A stretch of DNA of 64,000 nucleotides, taken from the NCBI RefSeq assembly GCF_003946545.1, contig NZ_RHOA01000001.1, positions 62,001 through 126,000 on the forward strand. Reading direction: 5' to 3'. This stretch comes from Levilactobacillus tangyuanensis (lineage in GTDB: Bacteria; Bacillota; Bacilli; Lactobacillales; Lactobacillaceae). The position numbers were made by a program, and so were the translations under genes. The notes under the pieces are model-generated. The model did not search any database. It was not told the DNA's origin and was given only the letters and a program-made list of their open reading frames with translations. Numbering within the stretch: the stretch's first letter is position 1; every line of letters begins with the position of its first letter. Shown here piece by piece: positions 8,739 to 16,398 of this stretch.

Positions 8739-9524
8739 TTAATGCCGCTTGAGAAAGCCTGGATGGGAACGAATGAAGGCGGCCGCGCCGGCATGTTCCT
8801 CTAGAAAGGCATATAGTTTTTCGGGATCGCTGGTCAGCGCCTGTAGTTGATCGAACTCGGAGGTGGCGTTAGGTTCGCCCCCGGGGTAGAAAATTTCGGT
8901 GGCAGTCCGGTCTCGAGCCGCTTGGGTGTAAGCCTGGGCCACGTTCACAGGTTCCATCTCCGTACTGGTCCCGGCGATGCCTTGAATGGTAATCAGGCCC
9001 ACGTAGACGCCGCGGTCCTTGACGGCCGGAGCCAGTGAGAAGATGTAACTTCGTAGGGCCGCCTTGGTTAGCGACAATGAGGTGGTCAATTGGCCGGGAT
9101 GCAGGGCCGCGCCACCGCCAGTCACCAGGATATTGCGTGGTGTATCGTCCGGCGTCAATGCAAGGAATTGCCGGATGGTGCTGATGGCCCCGAGCACGTT
9201 GACGGTAAAGCGGTGACTAATCTCATCAAGGCGTGACTCCAACGGATTATCCAGGCTGGTGTCGGCCACGTTGTAGACCAACGTGGTGGGCAGTTCCCAC
9301 CGTTTCTGAATATCATCGAACATGGATGCCGTTTGCACGGCATCCGTGCTATCGGCGACCAGGTAGTCCGCCGACAGGTTTTCCGACTGTAGTTGTGCAC
9401 AGAGTTTCTTCAGTGAATCCGGGTGGCGGGCCACTAAGATGGGGTGATCACCCTGCTGGGCAAATGCCCGAGCAATCGCCATCCCAAAACCAGCGCCGGC
9501 GCCAAGAATAACAACAGTCCCCAT
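8739..9524 (-). CDS. Short-chain dehydrogenase/reductase lacking the catalytic Tyr
   Basis: 261 residues with a clear SDR Rossmann start (ILGAGAGFG, residues about 6-13) and the NVLGAI and VTGGGAAL strands expected of the family. The usual active-site YxxxK is replaced: the conserved Lys is in SLSLTKAAL, but the position four before it is Leu. It may therefore be an inactive or repurposed SDR, for example a nucleotide-binding sensor. ATG 9524 follows AAGGGGGA. The start of the downstream terminator pairs it with no other gene, and the SMR gene behind it runs the same way only 28 bases away. Confidence 0.8.
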   Translation of the reverse strand: MGTVVILGAGAGFGMAIARAFAQQGDHPILVARHPDSLKKLCAQLQSENLSADYLVADSTDAVQTASMFDDIQKRWELPTTLVYNVADTSLDNPLESRLDEISHRFTVNVLGAISTIRQFLALTPDDTPRNILVTGGGAALHPGQLTTSLSLTKAALRSYIFSLAPAVKDRGVYVGLITIQGIAGTSTEMEPVNVAQAYTQAARDRTATEIFYPGGEPNATSEFDQLQALTSDPEKLYAFLEEHAGAAAFIRSHPGFLKRH

Positions 9525-9552
9525 TGTAGATTCCCCCTTAAGCTGAAACAGC

Positions 9553-9876
9553 CTAGTGACTAGGTCCGTACAAGTTTAAAACAACGACGCCAACCACCAC
9601 TAACCCCATCCCCACGATACTCGCGAGGTTAATGGGCTCATGCCAGATAGTGAGAGAGATGACGGTGGTAATCACAATGCCAATTCCCGCCCAAATGGCG
9701 TAAGCAATATTCAGGTCGATACTCTTCATGGCTAACGACAGGAAGTAAAAACACAAGCCATAGGCCACCATGGCACCCATGGCGGGAATAAGTCGCGTGA
9801 AGCCGGTCGCGGCTTTAAGTAAGTTGGTTCCGATTAATTCACCAAAAATGGCAGCTCCTAAGTAAACATAAGGCAT
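9553..9876 (-). CDS. Small multidrug resistance (EmrE/QacC-type) exporter
   Basis: 107 residues, four membrane helices, with the essential membrane Glu in the first helix (FGELIGTNLLKA) and the conserved AYAIWAGIG and WHEPIN motifs. SMR proteins are dual-topology dimers that exchange protons for quaternary cations. ATG 9876 follows GAGGGA; the longer frame starts at a GTG too close to that site. A perfect cre box is 58 bases upstream. It may be co-transcribed with the SDR gene. Unlike the pair at 48.4-49.0 kb it has no guanidine riboswitch. Confidence 0.88.
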   Translation of the reverse strand: MPYVYLGAAIFGELIGTNLLKAATGFTRLIPAMGAMVAYGLCFYFLSLAMKSIDLNIAYAIWAGIGIVITTVISLTIWHEPINLASIVGMGLVVVGVVVLNLYGPSH

Positions 9877-9933
9877 TCTGATCACTCCCTCAGGGTTTAT
9901 AAAAATATCTATCAGAATGATTCTAGCAGTGTG

Positions 9934-9947
9934 TGTAAGCGTTTACA
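9934..9947. promoter_or_regulatory. Perfect cre (CcpA) site upstream of the SMR gene
   Basis: TGTAAGCGTTTACA satisfies every position of TGWAANCGNTNWCA and lies 58 bases before the SMR start. Carbon catabolite control of the SMR-SDR pair is inferred. Confidence 0.8.
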
Positions 9948-10085
9948 ATGAAAACCATCGATTTTTTTCAGGTTGATTGAGTTGGCTAAGAAAAGTTGGT
10001 TATGGCTGGTGTCAGTTGCTTAGCCTTCCATAAACCGGGGCCGCCACTCCCGGGCCGGCAAGGCGGGCAATGTTCGGAAAATTTC

Positions 10086-10119
10086 GAAAAAAAAAGAGCC
10101 GTCGGTAGGCCGACAGCCC
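10086..10119 (-). terminator. Terminator of the amidase gene
   Basis: Minus strand GGGCTGTCGGC-CTA-CCGACGGCTC followed by nine Ts. Confidence 0.85.
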
Positions 10120-10126
10120 GAATTGA

Positions 10127-10795
10127 TTATTTGATTTTTTCATTGGTGATCGCTTCAATATCGGCCTTGGCAATCTTGGCCATGTTTTTCTTGAGGTGCT
10201 TGTAGTTGGACTTGTTGGTAATGAAGCCCATCTCGACCAGGCTGTAATCAATGCCGCGTTTTCGCAGGACGTTACAGTTTCTTAGGTTGGTACGGAAGCT
10301 GTAGCCACCCCGATAGGCCCGGTTGAGCCCCACGTATTTTTTAATGACCTTAGCGAGTCGTTTGTCGCGCTTCGTGGGGTGTTTCTTATGAATGATGACG
10401 TGGCCACCCTTGCCGTTGGGCGCGTCTAGATGGAACATGATGACCGTCGTATGCTTGTTAATCTTGTAGGAGCCCTTGTGGTGAACCAGGGTATCCTTGA
10501 CGATATTATGTTTGGGATTGTAGAAGGTGATCTGGCTATTCTTGACTTCCTTCGAGTATTTCTTCAATTGGGGGAGTAAGTTTTTGCGTAGAAAGGTGGC
10601 CTCGTTGGTGCCATTTCCCCTGGCGCCAGGGTCGCCAGCCCCATGTCCCATGATGATTAGGTATTGTTTCTTGGGCTTGGCCTTAGCGGTCGTTGCCGCC
10701 TTGCTGGCCGCTTGGGCCGAGGTCGTGGTGCTAATCAGGGCCACTGGTAGTAACAGCATGAGGCCGACTGCCAGCCGTAATTTCCATTTTTTCAT
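10127..10795 (-). CDS. Secreted N-acetylmuramoyl-L-alanine amidase (Amidase_3)
   Basis: 222 residues with a classical signal peptide (MKKWK, hydrophobic core, cleavage likely after TSAQA near residue 29). The catalytic domain has the zinc ligands of Amidase_3: the His in MGHGAGDPG, a Glu near GTNEATF, the His in MFHLDAP, and the Glu in LVEMGFITN. It cleaves the bond between MurNAc and L-Ala of peptidoglycan. No binding modules are attached. The many Lys residues (high pI) would favour cell-wall attachment. ATG 10795 follows AAGGAG. The gene is monocistronic. Confidence 0.85.
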   Translation of the reverse strand: MKKWKLRLAVGLMLLLPVALISTTTSAQAASKAATTAKAKPKKQYLIIMGHGAGDPGARGNGTNEATFLRKNLLPQLKKYSKEVKNSQITFYNPKHNIVKDTLVHHKGSYKINKHTTVIMFHLDAPNGKGGHVIIHKKHPTKRDKRLAKVIKKYVGLNRAYRGGYSFRTNLRNCNVLRKRGIDYSLVEMGFITNKSNYKHLKKNMAKIAKADIEAITNEKIK

Positions 10796-10954
10796 ATGTA
10801 TGGTCGCTCCTTACGAAGATTGGTGGACAATTAACTCCCTTAAGAATACGCCAAATGCGGCAAAAGAGGTAGTCCAGAACCAAATTAAATGGCCGTGTTT
10901 CGGGCAACGAAAGCCGGTATAATAAATTTAGTAGTATCAAGGAGGAATGTTCGG

Positions 10955-11515
10955 ATGACGAATGAGGAACGGCTGAAGGCCATCATTCAGGCCCAGCCAG
11001 AGTTAATGAGCATCTTGGAAATGATTAGGGATGCCCACCTGGCCCAAGGCGCCTTGGCGGCCGGGTGCATTCGCAATACCGTCTGGCAGGTGTTGAGCGG
11101 CCAACCGGTCCGCCTACAGAGCGATGTGGACGTGGTGTTCTTCGATCCGCAGCGGCCGGCGAGTGATGATCTAAAGATTTATGCCGCGTTGCGACAACGG
11201 GCGCCTCAGTTTAGCTGGCAGGTGAAGAATGAGGTCTACATGGCGCATTACAATTTTTCCGATACCCCGGACTTTACATCGGTGGCGGATGCGATTGGTC
11301 ACTTCGTTGAGGTGCCCACCTGTGTGGGCGCCTATCTGGCGGGGGATGACCTTAAGGTGATCGCCCCGCATGGGCTGGACGACCTGTTTGCGATGCGGTG
11401 CCGGCCGATTCCATTCTACCAGCAAGATGATCGCCACATGGCGATATTTCGTGAGCGCATGGCCGCTAAGCAGTGGGATCGAAAATGGCCTAGTTTACAG
11501 GTTTCTGACAGCTAG
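10955..11515 (+). CDS. Nucleotidyltransferase-fold protein (DUF925 type)
   Basis: 186 residues from ATG 10955, which has AAGGAGG at ideal spacing; the longer frame adds 22 codons without support. It contains GALAAGCIRNTVW and the metal-binding DVDVVFFDP motif, as in the nucleotidyltransferase-like DUF925 family. Members are predicted to transfer nucleotides, but the substrate is not known. Monocistronic and followed by a strong terminator. Confidence 0.8.
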   Translation: MTNEERLKAIIQAQPELMSILEMIRDAHLAQGALAAGCIRNTVWQVLSGQPVRLQSDVDVVFFDPQRPASDDLKIYAALRQRAPQFSWQVKNEVYMAHYNFSDTPDFTSVADAIGHFVEVPTCVGAYLAGDDLKVIAPHGLDDLFAMRCRPIPFYQQDDRHMAIFRERMAAKQWDRKWPSLQVSDS

Positions 11516-11536
11516 CTAAAGGTAATCGTGAAGACA

Positions 11537-11572
11537 CGAAAGGGACTGTGACGGTTGTCACAGTCCCTTTAC
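11537..11572 (+). terminator. Terminator
   Basis: AAGGGACTGTGAC-GGTT-GTCACAGTCCCTTT, a perfect 13-bp stem after the nucleotidyltransferase gene. Confidence 0.85.
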
Positions 11573-11601
11573 TTTATTGACTGGCGTGGGTCCCCAGCAA
11601 A

Positions 11602-11640
11602 TAAAAAACGCCGCAACACTATCTGGGTGATAGCGGCGAC
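11602..11640 (-). terminator. Terminator of the DUF2798 gene
   Basis: Minus strand CGCCGCTATCAC...GTGTTGCGGCG followed by six Ts. Confidence 0.85.
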
Positions 11641-11653
11641 GTGAAGTTTTGGT

Positions 11654-12169
11654 TTATTCGTTAACGGATTCTGGTGATTGCTTAGCTGCGGTAGCGGCCT
11701 TAACAGCGCTCCGTGCTTGAACGGCACCCAGGATCTTCCGGGCAATTGGCCCGACGATCAACAATTGTAATGGCAAGGCCATGAAAACGTTGAAGATCCA
11801 AGTGTGCAGGTAAGTTAGGAAGAAGTTGCTGCCGAAGTTATGCGTCACGATCATCCCGAAGAGTGACATCAGGGTAACCATGCCGGCAACCATCATGACG
11901 GAGATGGTTAAGGCAATTCGGATTTGTTTCTGCTTCATATAATCATTAACAATGAAGTGGAAAAAGATGTATTTCACACCGGGGCCGATAATCCCCAGAT
12001 CGCAGATAGCAGCGACGACTAAGGCCAGTGGATAACCCAACAGGACCTCGCGGATATAGTGGTTACCAAAGCCATCGGCTAAGGCAACGTTGTAACCTGC
12101 CATGACCAAGACCATCAGGCCAGCCATGACAGCAGTAAATAGTAATTCTTCTTTGAAATTTTTAGGCAT
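11654..12169 (-). CDS. DUF2798-type membrane protein
   Basis: 171 residues with four predicted membrane helices in two similar halves (AVMAGLMVLVMAGYN and ALTISVMMVAGMVTLM), the layout of DUF2798 proteins. The function is unknown in the family; homologues are often annotated as multidrug-related without evidence. A polar Ala/Ser/Lys tail ends the protein. ATG 12169 is preceded by GAGGAG. It is divergent from the heme-efflux operon, with 246 bases between the starts. Confidence 0.75.
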   Translation of the reverse strand: MPKNFKEELLFTAVMAGLMVLVMAGYNVALADGFGNHYIREVLLGYPLALVVAAICDLGIIGPGVKYIFFHFIVNDYMKQKQIRIALTISVMMVAGMVTLMSLFGMIVTHNFGSNFFLTYLHTWIFNVFMALPLQLLIVGPIARKILGAVQARSAVKAATAAKQSPESVNE

Positions 12170-12332
12170 TTGTGTTGCTCCTCGTTTAAATTCCCACGAT
12201 TGGTTACTATACCACGTTTTTTTGACCGTCGTAAGGAATATTTTGAAAATTGTTGAAAAAACGGCTGGGTTTTCAGAAAATAGGCGTTTTTAACCTGGAC
12301 TTAGCTAAGGGGGCCTGCGAATCAGTTTGAAG

Positions 12333-12347
12333 TTGACACGGTGTCAC
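12333..12347. promoter_or_regulatory. HrtR-type operator 1
   Basis: TTGACACGGTGTCAC resembles the 15-base palindrome bound by the heme sensor HrtR in Lactococcus (TGACAC-N-GTGTCA core) and overlaps the -35 box. Confidence 0.75.
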
Positions 12348-12361
12348 TATCGTGATAAAGT
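12333..12361 (+). promoter_or_regulatory. hrtRBA promoter
   Basis: TTGACA (12333-12338) lies 17 bases before TAAAGT (12356-12361). The -35 element overlaps the first operator palindrome, so repressor binding would block polymerase. Confidence 0.65.
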
Positions 12362-12374
12362 ACGCTTTAGTTCA

Positions 12375-12391
12375 AGTGACACCGTGTCACT
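12375..12391. promoter_or_regulatory. HrtR-type operator 2
   Basis: AGTGACACCGTGTCACT is a perfect palindrome around a central C with the same TGACAC/GTGTCA arms as operator 1. It lies between promoter and ribosome site. Confidence 0.78.
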
Positions 12392-12415
12392 TTTATTCCT
12401 GAGAGGAGCTTCATT

Positions 12416-12916
12416 ATGCCGTCAACAACCTATCAAAATCTAACAATCGCTAAACAGGACCGAATTCTAGCGGCCCTCTTAAATGAATTTTCTAATTACA
12501 GTCTTGCCGATGCCCAGGTGGCCCGGATCGTTAAGGATGCGGGAATTGCCCGCGGGGCCTTTTACAAATACTTCGATGATTTAACCGATGCCTACCAAAC
12601 GTTGTACGCCCATGCGATGCAGGCCGTCCATCATGGCATGGCGGCGCCAACCGGCGAGTTTGATCCCGCCGCCTATTATGCCGCCGTTACGGGGTTCGTT
12701 GACCATTTCCAGGACAACGAGTATACGGCATTGATCCGTCGTCACTATAGTGAAAATGAAAGCCTGTTACCGGAACAGCCGACACCCGCTGATTTGAGTA
12801 GTGCCGACTGGGCGGCCATGGTTCTGAGTCACGCCACTATTAAGGCCATGATGATTGCTCCAGCGCCGGCCGTCATGGAACGGTTTTGCCAGGCACTGGA
12901 ATTATTGAAGGGATAG
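12416..12916 (+). CDS. hrtR: TetR-family regulator, probable heme sensor HrtR
   Basis: 166 residues with an N-terminal TetR helix-turn-helix (residues about 15-55; AGIARGAFYKYFDD). Heme release control is inferred from three things: the operon order hrtR-hrtB-hrtA known from Lactococcus lactis, the two TGACAC-N-GTGTCA operators in the promoter, and His72 (AVHHG) plus His139 (LSHATIK), which could match the two His residues that coordinate heme in lactococcal HrtR. When heme binds, the repressor should leave DNA and allow efflux. ATG 12416 follows GAGAGGAGC. The stop is 12 bases before hrtB. Confidence 0.8.
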   Translation: MPSTTYQNLTIAKQDRILAALLNEFSNYSLADAQVARIVKDAGIARGAFYKYFDDLTDAYQTLYAHAMQAVHHGMAAPTGEFDPAAYYAAVTGFVDHFQDNEYTALIRRHYSENESLLPEQPTPADLSSADWAAMVLSHATIKAMMIAPAPAVMERFCQALELLKG

Positions 12917-12927
12917 GAGCGAATGCC

Positions 12928-13989
12928 ATGTTTTTAGCACTCAAAGAGATTCGCCACGAGAAGCTGCGGTATGGGTTAATCGTGGGCATGGTCGTCCTGG
13001 TAAGTTACTTAGTCTTTGTCCTGAGTGGTCTGGCCTATGGGCTCGCGCAGCAAAACACTCAGGCCATTACATCCTGGAATGCTCGTAGCATCACGCTCAA
13101 CGATGATGCCAATGAGAGTCTATCGCAGTCGTTGCTGACGACGAAAACAACCAAGGCGTTGACCTTAAGCAAACACGAGGCCTACATTGGCCAGACAGGC
13201 GTGGTGGCTAAGGAAAAAGGGCGCGCGAAGCTTTCGGCCCAGTTCGTGGGGGTGGATCGGAATCAGTTCATCTATGATCGGGTGGCCGTGACCAGTGGGC
13301 ATAAGCCCAAGCGGGCCAACCAGATCCTTGTCGATGACAGCTTTAGGGATAATGGGTACCATCTAGGCGATCGGGTTCAGTTAAATTCAACCAGTTCGCG
13401 ATACCGCATCGTTGGTTTTACCCATAATGCTAAGCTGAGTGTTGCCCCGGTTATTTACGGGACGCTGGGCACCTGGCGGACCTTGAGTCACGTGACCGCC
13501 GACTTTAAGGCCAGTGGGGTGGTTTCAAATTCGGCGACGTTCAAGCCTAAAACCGCGGGGTTAGCGACTTTATCGATGAGTAAATTCATCAATAAACTAC
13601 CGGGCTATTCCGCTCAAAACACCACGTTTACCTTCATGATTGCCTTTTTGATGGTGATTGCGATGGTCGTGATCGCCGTTTTCCTTTACATCTTAACGAT
13701 GCAGAAACTCCCGAATTATGCCGTCTTGCGGGCCCAGGGGATTCCGGCCCGGGTCTTGGTCAGTACCACGATTAGTCAGGCCCTCATCCTGGTGGTGAGT
13801 GGCTTAGTCATTGGGGCGGCCTTGACCGCGGCAACGGTCTTGGCACTGCCGGCCGGGGTTCCCATGAGTTTTAATATGCCGCTCTTATCCGGCGTCACCG
13901 GGGGGATCCTATTGACCGGCGTGATTGGGGCGCTGATTCCGGTGCGGATTATTTTACACGTTGACCCCGTCAGCGTGATTGGAGGTTAA
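12928..13989 (+). CDS. hrtB: FtsX-type ABC permease, probable heme exporter subunit HrtB
   Basis: 353 residues from ATG 12928 with GGAG eight bases upstream. The topology is that of HrtB/MacB-like permeases: one N-terminal membrane helix (residues about 16-38), a large outside domain of about 200 residues, and three C-terminal helices with conserved LRAQGIPAR and DPVSVIGG. With HrtA it would expel excess heme or hemin from the membrane. It is tightly packed between hrtR and hrtA (2-base gap). If the heme assignment is wrong, it is still an FtsX-type export permease. Confidence 0.82.
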   Translation: MFLALKEIRHEKLRYGLIVGMVVLVSYLVFVLSGLAYGLAQQNTQAITSWNARSITLNDDANESLSQSLLTTKTTKALTLSKHEAYIGQTGVVAKEKGRAKLSAQFVGVDRNQFIYDRVAVTSGHKPKRANQILVDDSFRDNGYHLGDRVQLNSTSSRYRIVGFTHNAKLSVAPVIYGTLGTWRTLSHVTADFKASGVVSNSATFKPKTAGLATLSMSKFINKLPGYSAQNTTFTFMIAFLMVIAMVVIAVFLYILTMQKLPNYAVLRAQGIPARVLVSTTISQALILVVSGLVIGAALTAATVLALPAGVPMSFNMPLLSGVTGGILLTGVIGALIPVRIILHVDPVSVIGG

Positions 13990-13991
13990 TC

Positions 13992-14663
13992 ATGCCAGCA
14001 TTAATATTAAGTCATGTGACGAAAACCTTTGGACACGATACCAATGAGGTCACGGTTTTAAAGGATGTTAACTTCGAAGCGGCGGCGGGCGAAGTCAGCC
14101 TGGTGATTGGACCGTCCGGGTCCGGTAAGAGTACGTTTCTGACCATTGCCGGGGGCATTCAGACGCCCACCGCTGGGGAGGTTCAGGTGCAATCGGCCAA
14201 TCTTCATCAGCTGAACAGCAAGGACCGCGATGCCTTGCGCCTGAACAAGATTGGGTTTATTCTCCAGGCCTACAACCTGGTGCCCTATCTCACGGTGCAA
14301 GATCAGTTTACGTTGGTCGATCGGGTGAAACCGCAGGGGAATCTTTCCCCGGCGGCGCTCAGGGAACTATTGATGCAGTTGGGGATTGAACGATTGACCC
14401 ACCAATTCCCCGGCGAGTTGTCTGGTGGCCAAACACAGCGGGTGGCGATTGCCTGGGCCCTGTATCAGAACCCCGATATTATCCTGGCGGATGAACCGAC
14501 GGCTGCACTGGATAGTGACCGGGTGAAGGTGGTTGGGCGCCTGCTTCACGATCTGGCCAAGCAACATCATAAGGCCATTGTCGTGGTGACACATGACCTG
14601 CGACTTAAAGAATTTGCGGATAAGACCTACGCCATTATGGATGGTCAAATGACGCTCGCTTAA
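13992..14663 (+). CDS. hrtA: ABC transporter ATPase, probable HrtA
   Basis: 223 residues, a complete ATP-binding subunit of the MacB/LolD class. It has Walker A GPSGSGKS (residues 40-47), the Q-loop in ILQAYNLVPYL, signature LSGGQTQR, Walker B IILADEPTAALD and H-loop VVTHD. The LxSGGQxQR plus AALD pattern is typical of HrtA-type exporters. It powers HrtB. The ribosome site GGAGG overlaps the end of hrtB, so the two are translationally coupled. A terminator follows at 14731. Confidence 0.87.
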   Translation: MPALILSHVTKTFGHDTNEVTVLKDVNFEAAAGEVSLVIGPSGSGKSTFLTIAGGIQTPTAGEVQVQSANLHQLNSKDRDALRLNKIGFILQAYNLVPYLTVQDQFTLVDRVKPQGNLSPAALRELLMQLGIERLTHQFPGELSGGQTQRVAIAWALYQNPDIILADEPTAALDSDRVKVVGRLLHDLAKQHHKAIVVVTHDLRLKEFADKTYAIMDGQMTLA

Positions 14664-14730
14664 AAATTTTTTTAAAGTAGTTATGAGGTTATTTTTGAAA
14701 AAGTACACAAAAATTGGTCTAGTTTTCTGA

Positions 14731-14763
14731 AAAGAGTTGCCTGCGAAGGCAGCCCTTTTTTTA
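14731..14763 (+). terminator. Terminator of the hrt operon
   Basis: GAGTTGCCT-GCGA-AGGCAGCCC followed by seven Ts. Confidence 0.7.
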
Positions 14764-14844
14764 GTTTGGGGGCCATTAATGGTCTAGACGAATTGTTAGG
14801 CTTAACCGAAACAACCGGTTGCAAATGCTCATAAAATCACGATA

Positions 14845-14880
14845 AGAAAGCGTTTACAGAAAATCATGTAAGCGCTATAG
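14845..14880. promoter_or_regulatory. Two cre-like sites ahead of the sugar symporter
   Basis: AGAAAGCGTTTACA (14845-14858) matches TGWAANCGNTNWCA at 13 of 14 positions. TGTAAGCGCTATAG (14867-14880) is a second, weaker copy (12 of 14). They lie 22-nt apart start to start, in the leader of the symporter. Confidence 0.7.
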
Positions 14881-14920
14881 TGGATTTACTGATTATTTAT
14901 GAAGGGTGATGACGATTAAC

Positions 14921-16303
14921 ATGAATCGACATTTAAGTACTTTTTTCATCTTCACATTCGGGGCATTAGGTGGTCTGTTATTCGGCTTCGATACCGGGAT
15001 TATTTCGGGGGCGTCACCATTAATCGAACACAACTTTAGCTTGGATATCGCGCAAACGGGTTTCATTACGTCATCTGTCTTGATTGGGTCATCCGTTGGG
15101 GCATTAGGCGTTGGACCCTTGGCCGATCGGTATGGTCGTAAGCGTCTCTTAATTCTGGCGGCGATTATGTTTTTACTGGGGTCATCGCTATCCATGGTCG
15201 CCGTTGGTTTCTGGTCCATGGTGATTGCCCGGATTATCTTGGGCTTAGCCGTTGGATCCGCCTCAGCCTTAACGCCAGCCTACTTAGCCGAATTGGCACC
15301 GGCCAAACGGCGGGGGTCACTGGGAACTCTGTTCCAACTGATGATTACGCTGGGGATCCTGCTGGCCTACGTCTCTAACTTGGGCTTCCTGGGTCACAAC
15401 CTGTTGGGCATTCGCGACTGGCGCTGGATGCTGGGATCGGCGTTGATTCCGGCTGCGCTGTTACTAATCGGTGGCCTGCTGTTGCCTGAATCACCACGGT
15501 TCTTGGCCGAACAAGGGCACAACGATCAAGCGCTGAGCGTCTTAAAGATGTTGCGGAAGAATAGTCCCGAGGATCCCGAAAAGGAGTTGGCCGAGATTCA
15601 ACTGGTGGCCAACCAACCTAAGGGCGGTCTGAAAGAACTCTTTACGGTTGCCCGGCCAGCAGTGATTGTGGCCGTGGGGATCATGTTACTCCAACAATTA
15701 GTTGGGATTAATTCCGTCATTTACTTCCTGCCACAAGTCTTTATCAAGGGCTTTGGATTTCCCGAAGGCAGTGCCATCTGGATTTCCGTTGGGATTGGGA
15801 TCGTGAACTTTGTCGTCACGGTCTTGGCGACGTTCATTATGGATAAATTCAATCGGAAGACCTTCCTGATGTTTGGTTCGATTGTCATGGCCCTTTCATT
15901 AGGGGTCTTGGCGGTGATGAATTTCACCATGGACATTCATGCCGCAGCCATTCCAACCATGATTCTGATTGCGGTTTACATCTTTGGGTTCGCCATCTCA
16001 TGGGGACCAATCGCCTGGGTAACCATTGGTGAAATTTTCCCTCTGAGTGTCCGGGGGATTGGGTCATCCATCGGCTCGGCGGCCAACTGGATTGGGAACT
16101 TCTTAGTCTCCCAATTCTTCCTGGTGATGCTAGCGTACTTCCACAACAATGTTGGGGGACCATTTGCCGTCTTTGCCGTCTTCGCGGTTCTGTCCATGTT
16201 CTTCGTCCATTACCTGGTGCCGGAAACCCGGGGCAAGTCATTGGAAGAGATCGAATTGGAATTTCGCCACCATGATAAGCAAGCCGAAATGTCGGATAAA
16301 TAG
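14921..16303 (+). CDS. Sugar porter-family MFS sugar:H+ symporter
   Basis: About 460 residues, 12 membrane helices, with the sugar porter signatures: GGLLFGFDTGIISGA in helix 1, DRYGRKR between helices 2 and 3, PESPRFLAEQG before the central loop, QQLVGINSV in helix 7 and PETRGKSLEEIE at the C-terminus. It resembles XylE/AraE/GlcP-type hexose or pentose:H+ symporters; the exact sugar cannot be read. ATG 14921 is favoured because GGTGAT sits ten bases upstream, but ATG 14909 and GTG 14906 remain possible. cre sites suggest CcpA repression. Confidence 0.88.
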   Translation: MNRHLSTFFIFTFGALGGLLFGFDTGIISGASPLIEHNFSLDIAQTGFITSSVLIGSSVGALGVGPLADRYGRKRLLILAAIMFLLGSSLSMVAVGFWSMVIARIILGLAVGSASALTPAYLAELAPAKRRGSLGTLFQLMITLGILLAYVSNLGFLGHNLLGIRDWRWMLGSALIPAALLLIGGLLLPESPRFLAEQGHNDQALSVLKMLRKNSPEDPEKELAEIQLVANQPKGGLKELFTVARPAVIVAVGIMLLQQLVGINSVIYFLPQVFIKGFGFPEGSAIWISVGIGIVNFVVTVLATFIMDKFNRKTFLMFGSIVMALSLGVLAVMNFTMDIHAAAIPTMILIAVYIFGFAISWGPIAWVTIGEIFPLSVRGIGSSIGSAANWIGNFLVSQFFLVMLAYFHNNVGGPFAVFAVFAVLSMFFVHYLVPETRGKSLEEIELEFRHHDKQAEMSDK

Positions 16304-16316
16304 TGTGGTCATTAAT

Positions 16317-16353
16317 AAAAACGCTTGGGGCCAGTTGGCCGCAAGCGTTTTTT
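16317..16353 (+). terminator. Terminator of the sugar symporter
   Basis: AAAACGCTTG...CAAGCGTTTTTT with a 14-base loop. Confidence 0.85.
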
Positions 16354-16398
16354 AGTGACGGTTCAAGGATAGGGGCAGACGTTTGTGCTCAAGTGATA

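Noticed and set aside
9553-9947. Guanidine riboswitch for the single SMR gene
   Set aside because: No ykkC-class aptamer sequence upstream; only a cre site is visible.
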